Of a DNA stretch of 64,000 nucleotides, positions 7,924-17,698 are shown piece by piece. Under the pieces are notes generated by a model. That model did no database searches, had not been told where the DNA came from, and saw only the letters and a list, made by a program, of their open reading frames with translations. Position numbers and translations under genes: made by a program. The number at the start of each line of letters is the position of its first letter. Position 1 is the stretch's first letter. This DNA is from Lentzea tibetensis (lineage in GTDB: Bacteria; Actinomycetota; Actinomycetes; Mycobacteriales; Pseudonocardiaceae): contig NZ_VOBR01000033.1 of assembly GCF_007845675.1 (NCBI RefSeq), forward strand, positions 1 through 64,000. The letters are read 5' to 3'.

Positions 7924-8544
7924 TTAGAAGCCGGTGCAGGTGACGATCGCGAACTGACCGGTCGCGGTCTCGGTCTTCTTCACCACGCCGTCGACGGTGA
8001 CCTTGCACGTCAGCGAGCCGCCGTCGACGCCCGTCGACGCGGACATCGAGCCGCCCTTGAGCAGCCCCTTGGTCTTGAAGTCCTTCTGCCACGGCAGAGA
8101 AGTCACGGCCTCCTGCTGCGGTGTGGTCGTGGTGTCGCCGAACGTGGTGTAAGTCACGGTGACGTCCTTGGCCTCGCCGGAGAGCTCGTAGACGATCGTC
8201 ACCTCGCGCTCGGCCTCCTCCTTGACGTCGTTCGCGGCCTTGCCGAACAGCACGACCCAGATCACGCAGACGACGAGCCCGAGCGCGGACAGCACGATGC
8301 CGGCGACCGCCATGCCCCTGTTCGTCGCCATGCCCCGGCCCGCCTTGCCGAGCGCGACGAAGCCGAGCACCAGGCCGATGATCACCATCGGCCACGCGAC
8401 GATGCCCACGACCGGGATGAAGCTGGTGAGCAGGCCCAGCAGGCCGAGCACGAACGACGCGATGCCCATCCCGTTCTGCGCGGGCGGCGGCGGAGGTGCC
8501 ATCGGGTAGCCGGTCATGGGCTGCTGAGGCGGGTAGTAGGTCAT
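7924..8544 (-). CDS. DUF4190-like membrane protein with MmpS-like extracellular domain
   Basis: 206 aa from ATG at 8544, with GAGGAG 5 bases upstream. An N-terminal Pro/Tyr/Gln-rich cytoplasmic segment (YYPPQQPM..., PPPPPAQ) precedes three hydrophobic helices. The first two match DUF4190 (GIASFVLGLLGLL... then RGMAVAGIVLSALGLVV). The exported C-terminal half (VTIVYELSGEAKDVTVTYTT...) looks like the beta-rich MmpS domain. Function unknown. Its stop lies four bases from the hadB stop. Confidence 0.7.
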   Translation of the reverse strand: MTYYPPQQPMTGYPMAPPPPPAQNGMGIASFVLGLLGLLTSFIPVVGIVAWPMVIIGLVLGFVALGKAGRGMATNRGMAVAGIVLSALGLVVCVIWVVLFGKAANDVKEEAEREVTIVYELSGEAKDVTVTYTTFGDTTTTPQQEAVTSLPWQKDFKTKGLLKGGSMSASTGVDGGSLTCKVTVDGVVKKTETATGQFAIVTCTGF

Positions 8545-8695
8545 GGTTCTCCTCGGGCGACGGTCTTTGACCCGTGGATCGGTCATCTGTTGACGGCGGT
8601 TACCGGAGTGACCTGAATGAGACCGCACACCGGGATGTGGCAAGCTGTGTTCGGGAGCGTCGAAGAGGTTGGGACAACCCCTACGACGGGCCTGA

Positions 8696-8726
8696 TTGGA
8701 GTGTGCGGGCGGGCATGCCGTAGACT
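8696..8726 (+). promoter_or_regulatory. candidate promoter for tRNA-Trp-secE-nusG
   Basis: TTGGAG at 8696-8701 and TAGACT at 8721-8726 with a 19-base spacer lie 88 bases before the tRNA. The spacer is slightly long for sigma-70 type, but both hexamers are good. Confidence 0.5.
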
Positions 8727-8814
8727 TCCGGTCTTGGGACGACGGGAACGCACCTCACGGGCCACGTGAGGGCGGCGCAGTTCGTCCAAAAGCCAGGGGA
8801 TCCAGAGATCCCAA

Positions 8815-8887
<73 letters not shown>

Positions 8888-8918
8888 CGTCGAAGCGCAT
8901 TGTTGAGCGGAGGACGGC

Positions 8919-10191
<1,273 letters not shown>

Positions 10192-10193
10192 GC

Positions 10194-10211
10194 GATCCCC
10201 TGGCGGGGATC
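10194..10211 (+). terminator. short hairpin between nusG and rplK
   Basis: GATCCCC/GGGGATC arms with a TGGC loop lie 3 bases after the nusG stop. This may be a partial terminator or processing site. Confidence 0.45.
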
Positions 10212-10273
10212 GATCGGCCACGCTGCGGCTGGCAGGGCCGCGCGCGGACACTGCAATAACAGGAAGTATTGAG

Positions 10274-10708
10274 ATGCCTCCCAAGAAGAAGAAGCTGTCA
10301 GCGATCATCAAGCTGCAGATCAAGGCCGGTGCGGCCAACCCCGCTCCGCCCGTTGGTCCTGCGCTTGGTCAGCACGGCGTCAACATCATGGAGTTCTGCA
10401 AGGCCTACAACGCCGCGACCGAGTCGCAGCGTGGCACTGTCGTGCCGGTCGAGATCTCCGTGTACGAGGACCGGTCGTTCGACTTCAAGCTCAAGACCCC
10501 GCCGGCCGCGAGGCTCATCCTCGCCGCTGCTGGTGTCGAGAAGGGCTCTGGCGAGCCGCACCGCCTCAAGGTCGCCAAGGTGACCATGGAGCAGGTCCGT
10601 CAGATCGCGCAGACCAAGATGGTCGACCTGAACGCGAACGACATCGACCAGGCCGCGAAGATCATCGCCGGCACCGCCCGTTCCATGGGCATCACGGTCG
10701 AGGGCTGA
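10274..10708 (+). CDS. rplK: 50S ribosomal protein L11
   Basis: 144 aa. The N-terminal domain carries the flexible [15 protein letters not shown] loop (about residues 20-34), whose prolines contact thiopeptide antibiotics. The C-terminal domain binds the GTPase-associated 23S rRNA. The prolines are intact, so no thiostrepton-type resistance change is visible. It is co-transcribed with rplA, 77 bases downstream. Confidence 0.97.
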
Positions 10709-10785
10709 CCGAACTCCAAGCAAGCGTGGCAGAGCCCAGCGCGGCTCGTACCACTACTGATCCATGTGTAGTTAGGACAGAAGTT

Positions 10786-11499
10786 ATGAAGCGCAGCAAG
10801 GCCTACAAGCAGGCCGCAGAGCTGGTGGACCGGGAGCGGCTGTACTCGCCGCTGGAGGCCGCCAAGCTCGCCAAGGAGACCTCCAAGGTGAAGCTGGACG
10901 CGACCGTCGAGGTTGCGATCCGCCTGGGCGTCGACCCTCGCAAGGCCGACCAGATGGTCCGCGGCACCGTGAACCTGCCGCACGGTACGGGCAAGACCGC
11001 CCGCGTGATCGTCTTCGCAACCGGTGACAAGGCCGCAGAGGCCGAGGCCGCCGGTGCGGACGCCGTTGGCTCCGAGGACCTCATCGAACGCATCCAGGGT
11101 GGCTGGCTCGACTTCGACGCCGCCATCGCGACGCCCGACCAGATGGCGAAGGTCGGCCGCATCGCCCGCATCCTCGGCCCGCGTGGCCTGATGCCGAACC
11201 CGAAGACCGGCACCGTGACCCCCGAGGTCGCCAAGGCCGTCAACGACATCAAGGGCGGAAAGATCAACTTCCGCGTCGACAAGCAGGCGAACCTCCACCT
11301 GGTCATCGGCAAGGTGTCGTTCGACCCGGAGAAGCTGGTCGAGAACTACGCCGCGGCGCTGGACGAGGTCCTCAGGGCCAAGCCGTCCGCCGCCAAGGGC
11401 CGGTACGTGAAGAAGGTCACCGTCTCCACCACCATGGGGCCTGGCATCCCGGTCGACCCGAACCGCACCCGCAACCTGCTCTCCGACGAGGCCGTCTGA
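10786..11499 (+). CDS. rplA: 50S ribosomal protein L1
   Basis: 237 aa from ATG at 10786. The L1 signature [19 protein letters not shown] is at about residues 125-143. L1 forms the L1 stalk at the E site and in many bacteria autoregulates the rplKA mRNA. An in-frame upstream start would add about 20 residues unlike L1 and is rejected. A strong terminator follows the stop. Confidence 0.97.
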   Translation: MKRSKAYKQAAELVDRERLYSPLEAAKLAKETSKVKLDATVEVAIRLGVDPRKADQMVRGTVNLPHGTGKTARVIVFATGDKAAEAEAAGADAVGSEDLIERIQGGWLDFDAAIATPDQMAKVGRIARILGPRGLMPNPKTGTVTPEVAKAVNDIKGGKINFRVDKQANLHLVIGKVSFDPEKLVENYAAALDEVLRAKPSAAKGRYVKKVTVSTTMGPGIPVDPNRTRNLLSDEAV

Positions 11500-11518
11500 T
11501 CTCGTTCCACTGAGCTGA

Positions 11519-11560
11519 GAACGCCCGCCTCCCACTTCCTGGGGGGCGGGCGTTTTCGTT
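11519..11560 (+). terminator. rho-independent terminator after rplA
   Basis: ACGCCCGCC (11521-11529) pairs with GGCGGGCGT (11545-11553), followed by TTTTCGTT. It probably also serves the convergent gene ending at 11576. Confidence 0.88.
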
Positions 11561-11575
11561 GCGCTGCCTGGAAAG

Positions 11576-12277
11576 TCAGCCGCAGGCGCTCGGCGCGTAG
11601 GAGCTGATCGCCCAGCCGACGCCCTGCTTCTGCAGCCCCAGCTCACCGAGCCGCGGACCGCCGCTCACCGTGAGGTCGCACGCGCTCAGCTTCGTCGAGT
11701 CCGAGGACGGCGTGACCGGTGGTGAGTCACCGGACCGCTCGTACGCGCTGATGCTGGTGACCTGCTGCTTCAACGCGCGCACGGCCGCCGGGCAGTCAGC
11801 GGCGCCGAGCACCTGTGCGAACTGCTTCTTGGCGTCGTCGGTGAACAGCTGGCACGCGCTGTCCGCGTCCCCGTGCGCGACGTGCTTGTAGAGCATGCCG
11901 ACCGTGCCCTGCAGGCCGAACGGAGTCGGTGGCCGGAGCGGGTTCTGCGTAAGGCCACCACTGTCCACGGCGACGTTGCCCTGGTCGTCGCCGCCGAAGT
12001 AGTGGTCGTACGCCCAGAACGCCAGGATCGCCGCGAACCCCATGTAGATCAGGCGGCGGAACAGCTTGCTGCCCAACAGGATCAGCCAGATCGGCTTCCT
12101 CTTGTAGGCAGGCGGCGGAGGTGGGGGCGCGGCGGGCGGTGTTCCGCCCTGGCCCTCCTGGTACCGCTGGAACTCCTGGAAGCGCTGGAACTCCTGGAAC
12201 TGCCTGAGCTGCTCAGGGTCGATCGGCGGCGGGGCATCGGCGCGGGGCGTGAGCTCCTTGCCAGGCTCGTCAGTCAC
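11576..12277 (-). CDS. membrane-anchored hypothetical protein with Gln/Phe-rich repeat
   Basis: 233 aa, GTG start. The cytoplasmic N-terminus has a short Gln/Phe/Glu repeat ([19 protein letters not shown], about residues 25-43) and a run of prolines. One transmembrane helix follows near residues 75-90 ([15 protein letters not shown]), then an extracytoplasmic domain of about 140 residues. That domain has three Cys and a helical [29 protein letters not shown] segment, like Mce-associated or DUF4878-type NTF2 lumen domains. Function unknown. It is divergent from rplJ. Confidence 0.6.
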   Translation of the reverse strand: MTDEPGKELTPRADAPPPIDPEQLRQFQEFQRFQEFQRYQEGQGGTPPAAPPPPPPAYKRKPIWLILLGSKLFRRLIYMGFAAILAFWAYDHYFGGDDQGNVAVDSGGLTQNPLRPPTPFGLQGTVGMLYKHVAHGDADSACQLFTDDAKKQFAQVLGAADCPAAVRALKQQVTSISAYERSGDSPPVTPSSDSTKLSACDLTVSGGPRLGELGLQKQGVGWAISSYAPSACG

Positions 12278-12295
12278 AGGTCACATCATGCCGAT

Positions 12296-12325
12296 TTGGA
12301 TTGCCGGACACACGTTGCGTACGAT
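12296..12325 (+). promoter_or_regulatory. rplJL promoter
   Basis: TTGGAT (12296-12301) and TACGAT (12320-12325) are spaced by 18 bases, upstream of the L10 leader. The -35 lies in CCGATTTGG, shared with the rpsJ and infA promoters. Confidence 0.65.
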
Positions 12326-12329
12326 GAGT

Positions 12330-12466
12330 CACGGTTCTACCGAAGACCGCTGGTCGTCTCCGTCAGGAGAACGAAGGCCCCGTTGCAACACGGGCGGCCC
12401 GCGCAGGGAGGACGAGGCAAGTCCTAGTGACGCCCCGTGCTGTTTCTGCGCGAGGGCGTTTTTGTT
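12330..12466 (+). promoter_or_regulatory. ribosomal protein L10 leader with attenuator-like hairpin
   Basis: The untranslated stretch upstream of rplJ ends in ACGCCC (12430-12435) pairing with GGGCGT (12454-12459), followed by TTTTTGTTGTTT. This is a good intrinsic terminator placed before the gene. The preceding segment (GAAGACCGCTGGTC..., then GCGCAGGGAGGACGAGGCAAGTCCT) resembles the L10 leader to which the L10(L12)4 complex binds in other bacteria. I infer L10-dependent attenuation; the exact leader fold was not modelled. Confidence 0.65.
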
Positions 12467-12518
12467 GTTTCGGGACCTTCTCGCTCGGCGGTCACCCCAG
12501 CCCAGAGAGGAGGCGATC

Positions 12519-13076
12519 ATGGCGAAGCCCAGCAAGGTTACGGCGGTCGCCGAGCTCGCGGACAAGTTCCGCGGCAGCTCGGCCGCAGTCGTTACCGAGT
12601 ACCGCGGCCTCTCCATGGCGCAGCTCACCACGCTGCGTCGCGCTCTCGGCGCGGGCACCACGTACACCGTCGCGAAGAACACGCTGGTCAAGCGTGCTGC
12701 TGAGGACGCCGGCATCCAGGGCCTCGAGGCACTGCTCGCCGGCCCCACCGCCATCGCGTTCGTCGATGGCGAGCCGGTCGACGCCGCCAAGGCGCTGCGC
12801 GACTTCGCGAAGGACAACAAGGCCCTGATCATCAAGGGCGGCTACATGGATGGCCGCCCGCTCTCGGTCGAAGAGGTCTCCGCGATCGCGGACCTCGAGA
12901 CCCGTGAGGTGCTGCTCGCCAAGCTGGCGGGCGCGATGAAGGGCAACCTGGCCAAGGCCGCGGGTCTGTTCAACGCCCCGGCCTCCCAGGTCGCTCGCCT
13001 GGTTGCTGCCCTGCAGGAGAAGAAGGCCGCGGAGGCGCCTGCCGCCGCCGAGGCCGACGCTCCCGCCGAAAGCTGA
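12519..13076 (+). CDS. rplJ: 50S ribosomal protein L10
   Basis: 185 aa from ATG at 12519 with AGAGAGGAGG upstream. The N-terminal rRNA-binding domain has [18 protein letters not shown] and [10 protein letters not shown]. The C-terminal helix that binds L7/L12 dimers and an Ala/Glu tail follow. L10 is the base of the ribosomal stalk and the likely autoregulator of its own leader. An upstream in-frame extension covers the leader hairpin and is rejected. Confidence 0.97.
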   Translation: MAKPSKVTAVAELADKFRGSSAAVVTEYRGLSMAQLTTLRRALGAGTTYTVAKNTLVKRAAEDAGIQGLEALLAGPTAIAFVDGEPVDAAKALRDFAKDNKALIIKGGYMDGRPLSVEEVSAIADLETREVLLAKLAGAMKGNLAKAAGLFNAPASQVARLVAALQEKKAAEAPAAAEADAPAES

Positions 13077-13126
13077 TCACCCGCAAACATCCCCGCGTTA
13101 GCGGGTAATTAGAAAGGAACGCCATC

Positions 13127-13510
13127 ATGGCGAAGCTCAGCACCGACGAGCTGCTCGACGCTTTCAAGGAGATGACCCTCCTGGAGCTGTCCGACTTCGT
13201 GAAGCAGTTCGAGGAGACCTTCGAGGTCACCGCCGCTGCTCCGGTCGCCGTTGCCGCCGTTGCCGGCCCGGCCGCCGCCGCCGAGGTCGAGGAGCAGACC
13301 GACTTCACCGTCGTCCTCGAGTCCGCGGGCGAGAAGAAGATCCAGGTCATCAAGGTCGTCCGCGAGGTCGTCTCGGGCCTGGGCCTGAAGGAGGCCAAGG
13401 AGCTGGTCGAGGCCGCTCCGAAGCCGCTCCTGGAGAACGTGGCGAAGGACGTCGCCGACGCCGCCAAGGAGAAGCTCGAGGCTGCCGGCGCCAAGATCTC
13501 GCTCAAGTGA
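13127..13510 (+). CDS. rplL: 50S ribosomal protein L7/L12
   Basis: 127 aa. The N-terminal dimerisation helix ([21 protein letters not shown]) is followed by an Ala/Val/Pro hinge (about residues 37-60). The C-terminal factor-binding domain has [25 protein letters not shown]. It recruits EF-Tu and EF-G. The gene is followed by a strong terminator, which separates it from the Mce operon. Confidence 0.97.
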   Translation: MAKLSTDELLDAFKEMTLLELSDFVKQFEETFEVTAAAPVAVAAVAGPAAAAEVEEQTDFTVVLESAGEKKIQVIKVVREVVSGLGLKEAKELVEAAPKPLLENVAKDVADAAKEKLEAAGAKISLK

Positions 13511-13534
13511 TCTAGCGCTTCACAGTCAGTTCGA

Positions 13535-13570
13535 AGGGCCGCGCATCCAACGGGGGTGCGCGGCCCTTTG
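13535..13570 (+). terminator. rho-independent terminator after rplL
   Basis: AAGGGCCGCGCA (13535-13546) pairs with TGCGCGGCCCTT (13557-13568), followed by TG. There is a single mismatch-free stem. Confidence 0.85.
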
Positions 13571-13600
13571 CTGTCCGGCGACAACGAGCGTCCGCCCTGT

Positions 13601-13635
13601 CCGATTTGCACTTTTACGAACCAGCCGTGTTACCC
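13601..13635 (+). promoter_or_regulatory. candidate promoter of the Mce operon
   Basis: TTGCAC (13606-13611) within CCGATTTGC and TTACCC (13630-13635) are 18 bases apart. The -10 is poor. GTTAC and GTAAC half-sites lie further downstream before the gene, but no operator is certain. Confidence 0.35.
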
Positions 13636-13747
13636 GTTCGATACCTCATTAGGCCAACTGGTGAGTAACCCGAAAAGGTCAACCTCGTTGCACCTGTATG
13701 GCGCCGGCCGCCCCGGCGTCCTCGTGGGTTGCGTGTGGAGGTAGCGG

Positions 13748-14797
13748 ATGGGTGTCGAGGTGGTCGTCGAAGGTCTGACGAAGTCCTTCGGCAAGCAGAC
13801 CATCTGGGGTGACGTGACCCTGACGCTCCCGCCAGGAGAGGTCAGCGTGATGCTCGGCCCATCGGGAACCGGCAAGTCCGTGTTCCTGAAGTGCCTGGTC
13901 GGCCTGCTGAAGCCCGAAAAGGGCAAGATCATCATCAACGGTACGGACCTCGTCCGGTGCTCGGAGCACAAGCTCTACGAGATCCGGAAGATGTTCGGGG
14001 TGCTGTTCCAGGACGGCGCGTTGTTCGGGTCGATGAACCTGTACGACAACATCGCGTTCCCGCTGCGCGAGCACACCAAGAAGACCGAGGCCGAGGTTCG
14101 CCGGATCGTCCTCGAGAAGATGGAGATGGTCGGACTCGTCGGCGCGGAGAACAAGCTCCCCGGTGAGATCTCCGGCGGCATGCGCAAGCGCGCCGGGCTG
14201 GCGCGGGCGCTGGTGCTCGACCCCGAGATCATCCTGTGCGACGAACCCGACTCCGGGCTGGACCCGGTGCGCACCGCGTACCTCAGCCAGCTGCTGATCG
14301 ACCTCAACGCGCAGATCGACGCGACGATCCTCATCGTCACGCACAACATCAACATCGCACGGACCGTGCCGGACAACCTCGGCATGCTGTTCCGGCGCGA
14401 GCTGATCATGTTCGGGCCGCGTGAGGTGCTGCTCACCAGCGACGAGCCGGTTGTCGAGCAGTTCCTGAACGGGCGTCGCCTCGGGCCGATCGGCATGTCC
14501 GAGGAGAAGGACACGGCCACGATGGCCGCCGAGCAGGCGCACGCCGACGCGGGGCACTCCGACGGGTCGCCCGACGAGGACATGCGCGGCGTCGTCCCGC
14601 AGATCGAACCCACACCCGGCCTGCCGAAACGCGACGCGGTGCGCCGTCGCAAGGACCGTGTCATGCAGATCCTGCACGACCTGCCCTACGAGGCGCAGCA
14701 GGGCATCATCGCCAGCCTCACCCCGGACGAGCAGGCGCACTACCGCGTCCACGCCGGCGCGCCCAGCCCCTGGCCGCGACAGGGCGGTGTCCTGTGA
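13748..14797 (+). CDS. mkl: Mce transporter ATP-binding protein (Mkl/MlaF family)
   Basis: 349 aa from ATG at 13748 with GGAGG 6 bases upstream. It carries Walker A GPSGTGKS (37-44), Q-loop VLFQDGALFGS, signature ISGGMRKRAGLARAL, Walker B IILCDEPDSGLDP and the H-loop VTHN. A C-terminal extension of about 90 residues is typical of actinobacterial MceG/Mkl. It powers lipid import through the YrbE/Mce complex. In M. tuberculosis mkl lies alone near rplL-rpoB; here it is the first gene of a full operon. The stop overlaps the next start (GTGA). Confidence 0.94.
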   Translation: MGVEVVVEGLTKSFGKQTIWGDVTLTLPPGEVSVMLGPSGTGKSVFLKCLVGLLKPEKGKIIINGTDLVRCSEHKLYEIRKMFGVLFQDGALFGSMNLYDNIAFPLREHTKKTEAEVRRIVLEKMEMVGLVGAENKLPGEISGGMRKRAGLARALVLDPEIILCDEPDSGLDPVRTAYLSQLLIDLNAQIDATILIVTHNINIARTVPDNLGMLFRRELIMFGPREVLLTSDEPVVEQFLNGRRLGPIGMSEEKDTATMAAEQAHADAGHSDGSPDEDMRGVVPQIEPTPGLPKRDAVRRRKDRVMQILHDLPYEAQQGIIASLTPDEQAHYRVHAGAPSPWPRQGGVL

Positions 14798-15576
14798 CGA
14801 CCCAGGCCTTCCCCGGCGCGGCCGCGCTCCGCGAGACCGGCAACCTGTGCCAGCTCGGCATCGACGTCGTGCGCACCACCTTCCGCAGGCCGTTCCAGCT
14901 CAAGGAGTTCATCCAGCAGAGCTGGTTCATCGTCAGCGTCACGGTGCTGCCGACCGCACTCGTCTCCATCCCGTTCGGCGCGGTCATCGCGCTGCAGCTG
15001 GGCAGCCTGACCCGTCAGATCGGCGCCCAGTCGTTCACCGGCGCGGCCAGCGTGCTCGCCATCATCCAGCAGGCCAGCCCGATCGTGACGGCGCTGCTCA
15101 TCGCGGGCGCGGGCGGCAGTGCGATCTGCGCGGACATCGGGTCGCGCAAGATCCGCGAGGAGATCGACGCCATGGAGGTGCTCGGCGTCTCGCCGATCCA
15201 CCGGCTCGTGGTGCCCCGCGTGCTCGCCACGATGCTGGTGGCCGTGCTGCTCAACGGCATGGTCAGCGTCGTCGGCGTGCTCGGCGGCTACTTCTTCAAC
15301 GTGGTCATGCAGGACGGCACGCCCGGCGCGTACCTCGCCAGCTTCTCGGCACTCGCGCAGCTGCCGGACCTGTGGATCTCCGAGCTCAAGGCGCTGATCT
15401 TCGGGTTCATCGCGGGCATCGTCGCCGCCTACCGCGGCCTCAACCCCGCGGGCGGCCCGAAGGGCGTCGGTGACGCGGTCAACCAGGCCGTCGTCATCAC
15501 GTTCCTGCTGCTGTTCTTCGTCAACTTCGTCCTCACCACGATCTACCTGCAGGTCGTGCCCGCGAAGGGGAGCTGA
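14794..15576 (+). CDS. yrbEA: Mce transporter permease YrbEA (MlaE family)
   Basis: 260 aa, GTG start overlapping the mkl stop by four bases. Five or six membrane segments carry the MlaE coupling motif REEIDAMEVLGVSPIHRLVVPR (about residues 125-146). It forms the inner-membrane channel with YrbEB and Mkl. Its TGA overlaps the ATG of the next gene by one base. Confidence 0.93.
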   Translation: MTTQAFPGAAALRETGNLCQLGIDVVRTTFRRPFQLKEFIQQSWFIVSVTVLPTALVSIPFGAVIALQLGSLTRQIGAQSFTGAASVLAIIQQASPIVTALLIAGAGGSAICADIGSRKIREEIDAMEVLGVSPIHRLVVPRVLATMLVAVLLNGMVSVVGVLGGYFFNVVMQDGTPGAYLASFSALAQLPDLWISELKALIFGFIAGIVAAYRGLNPAGGPKGVGDAVNQAVVITFLLLFFVNFVLTTIYLQVVPAKGS

Positions 15577-16385
15577 TGGCGAACAGGGCAACTCAGACGC
15601 TGGACGACTTCGGCGACCAGCTCGCCTTCTACATCAAGGCGCTGGCGTGGACGCCCCGCGCGATCAGGCGCTACGGCAAGGAGACGCTGCGGCTGCTCGC
15701 CGAGGTGAGCTTCGGCAGCGGCGCGCTCGCGGTCATCGGCGGCACGATCGGCGTGATGGTCGGCCTGTCGGTGTTCACCGGCACGGTCGTCGGTCTGCAG
15801 GGCTTCACCGCCCTCAACCAGATCGGCACGTCCGCGTTCGCCGGCTTCGTCAGCGCGTACTTCAACACCCGTGAGATCGCGCCGCTGGTCGCGGGCCTCG
15901 CACTGAGCGCGACGGTCGGTTCCGGCTTCACCGCGCAGCTCGGCGCGATGCGGATCTCCGAGGAGATCGACGCGCTGGAGGTCATGGGCATCCCCAGCCT
16001 GCCGTTCCTCGTCACCACGCGGATCATCGCCGGTTTCGTCGCGATCATCCCGCTGTACGTGATCGGCCTGCTCACCAGCTACCTCGCGGCGCGGCTGATC
16101 ACGGTCGAGTTCTACGGGCAGTCGGCGGGAACGTACGACCACTACTTCAACCTGTTCCTACCTCCGATCGACGTGCTCTGGTCGTTCGCCAAGGTGCTCG
16201 TCTTCGCCGTCGTGATCATCATGACCCACTGCTACTACGGCTACCGCGCCAGCGGCGGCCCCGCGGGCGTCGGTGTCGCCGTCGGCCGCGCCGTGCGGAC
16301 CGCGATCGTCACCACCGCGGTGCTCGACTTCTTCCTCAGCCTCGCGATCTGGGGCGCGACCACGACGGTGAGGATCGCCGGATGA
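15576..16385 (+). CDS. yrbEB: Mce transporter permease YrbEB (MlaE family)
   Basis: 269 aa. A second MlaE-type permease with motif SEEIDALEVMGIPSLPFLVTTR (about residues 128-149) and a hydrophobic C-terminal half. It is paired with YrbEA as in all actinobacterial mce loci. Start and stop both overlap the neighbours. Confidence 0.93.
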   Translation: MANRATQTLDDFGDQLAFYIKALAWTPRAIRRYGKETLRLLAEVSFGSGALAVIGGTIGVMVGLSVFTGTVVGLQGFTALNQIGTSAFAGFVSAYFNTREIAPLVAGLALSATVGSGFTAQLGAMRISEEIDALEVMGIPSLPFLVTTRIIAGFVAIIPLYVIGLLTSYLAARLITVEFYGQSAGTYDHYFNLFLPPIDVLWSFAKVLVFAVVIIMTHCYYGYRASGGPAGVGVAVGRAVRTAIVTTAVLDFFLSLAIWGATTTVRIAG

Positions 16386-17698
16386 GGCACCGGATTCTCG
16401 GTATCGCCTTCCTCCTGGCGATCGCCATGTTCCTGACCCTGACGGTCGCGATCTACCGCGACGCGTTCGGCGACTACGTCAAGGTCACGCTGAAGACCGA
16501 CCACATCGGCAACCAGCTGCAGACCGCGAGCGACGTCAAGGTGCGCGGGCTGATCGTCGGCACCGTCAAGGCCGTGCGCACCCGGGGCGAGGGCGCCGAG
16601 CTGGAGCTCGCGCTCGAACCGGACAAGGTCGGCCTGATCCCGCAGAACGTCTCCGCGCGCCTGCTGCCGAAGACCTTGTTCGGTGAGCGGTACGTGAACC
16701 TCGTGCTGCCGCAGGAGAAGAACGGGAAGCTCGGCGAGGGCGACGTCATCGAGCAGGACAGGTCCAGCAGCGCGATCGAGCTGGAACGCGTGCTCGACGA
16801 CCTGATGCCGGTGCTCCAGTCGATCCAGCCGGAGAAGCTCGCCACGACGCTCACCGCGCTGTCGCAGGCGCTCGACGGCCGGGGCAAGCCGCTCGGCCAG
16901 ACCCTGGTGAGCCTCGACTCCTACCTCGGTGAGCTGAACCCGCAGCTGCCGCTGCTCAAGGAGAACATCACCAAGCTCGCGGACGTCTCGAACGTCTACA
17001 GCGACGCGGCGCCGGACCTGATCCAGGCGCTCAACGACATGACCGTCACCAGCAAGACCCTGGTCGAGCAGAAGCAGAACCTGCTCGCGCTCTACGGGAC
17101 GATGACGACCACGTCGCAGGACCTCACGAGCTTCCTCGCCGTGAACAAGAACAACCTGATTCAGCTCAACGACTCCGCGCGCCCGACGCTGGAGCTGCTG
17201 GCCAAGTACGCGCCCGAGTACCCGTGCCTGCTCAAGGGGCTCGCCGACTTCGAGCCGGTGATCAGCAAGGCGTTCGGTGAGGGCACGGCCGAGCCGGGCC
17301 TGCACATCACGCTGGAGATCACCCAGAACCGCGGCAAGTACCTGCCGAACAAGGACGAACCCGAGTACGCGGACAAGCGCGGACCCCGTTGCTTCGACCT
17401 CGTGCCGAGGCCGGACCCGTTCCCGCAGTACCCGCCGGACGGTCCGGTGCAGGACGGCTCGTCCGCGCCACCGCCCGCGCGCGTCGCGAACGACGGCATT
17501 CTGCCGCCCGCGAACGGCCTGAACACGAGCACGTCGTCGTTCATGGACGCGCGGAGCCTCGCGAACTCACCGGAGGAGCAGGCGTTGATCGCCGCGCTGT
17601 TCGGCCCGCAGGTCGGCGTCGAGTACCAGCAGATGCCCAGCTGGTCGGCACTCCTGCTCGGCCCGCTCGCACGGGGGACGGAGGTGACGGTCAAGTGA
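16382..17698 (+). CDS. mceA: Mce family protein MceA
   Basis: 438 aa. One N-terminal membrane anchor (ILGIAFLLAIAMFLTLTVAIY) precedes the MlaD/Mce core domain at about residues 32-110 (VKVTLKTDHIGNQL...DVKVRGLIVGTVK). A long helical needle region and a Pro-rich tail follow. Mce subunits form a hexameric tunnel carrying lipids across the envelope. The start is coupled to yrbEB (ATGA overlap). Confidence 0.92.
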   Translation: MRHRILGIAFLLAIAMFLTLTVAIYRDAFGDYVKVTLKTDHIGNQLQTASDVKVRGLIVGTVKAVRTRGEGAELELALEPDKVGLIPQNVSARLLPKTLFGERYVNLVLPQEKNGKLGEGDVIEQDRSSSAIELERVLDDLMPVLQSIQPEKLATTLTALSQALDGRGKPLGQTLVSLDSYLGELNPQLPLLKENITKLADVSNVYSDAAPDLIQALNDMTVTSKTLVEQKQNLLALYGTMTTTSQDLTSFLAVNKNNLIQLNDSARPTLELLAKYAPEYPCLLKGLADFEPVISKAFGEGTAEPGLHITLEITQNRGKYLPNKDEPEYADKRGPRCFDLVPRPDPFPQYPPDGPVQDGSSAPPPARVANDGILPPANGLNTSTSSFMDARSLANSPEEQALIAALFGPQVGVEYQQMPSWSALLLGPLARGTEVTVK

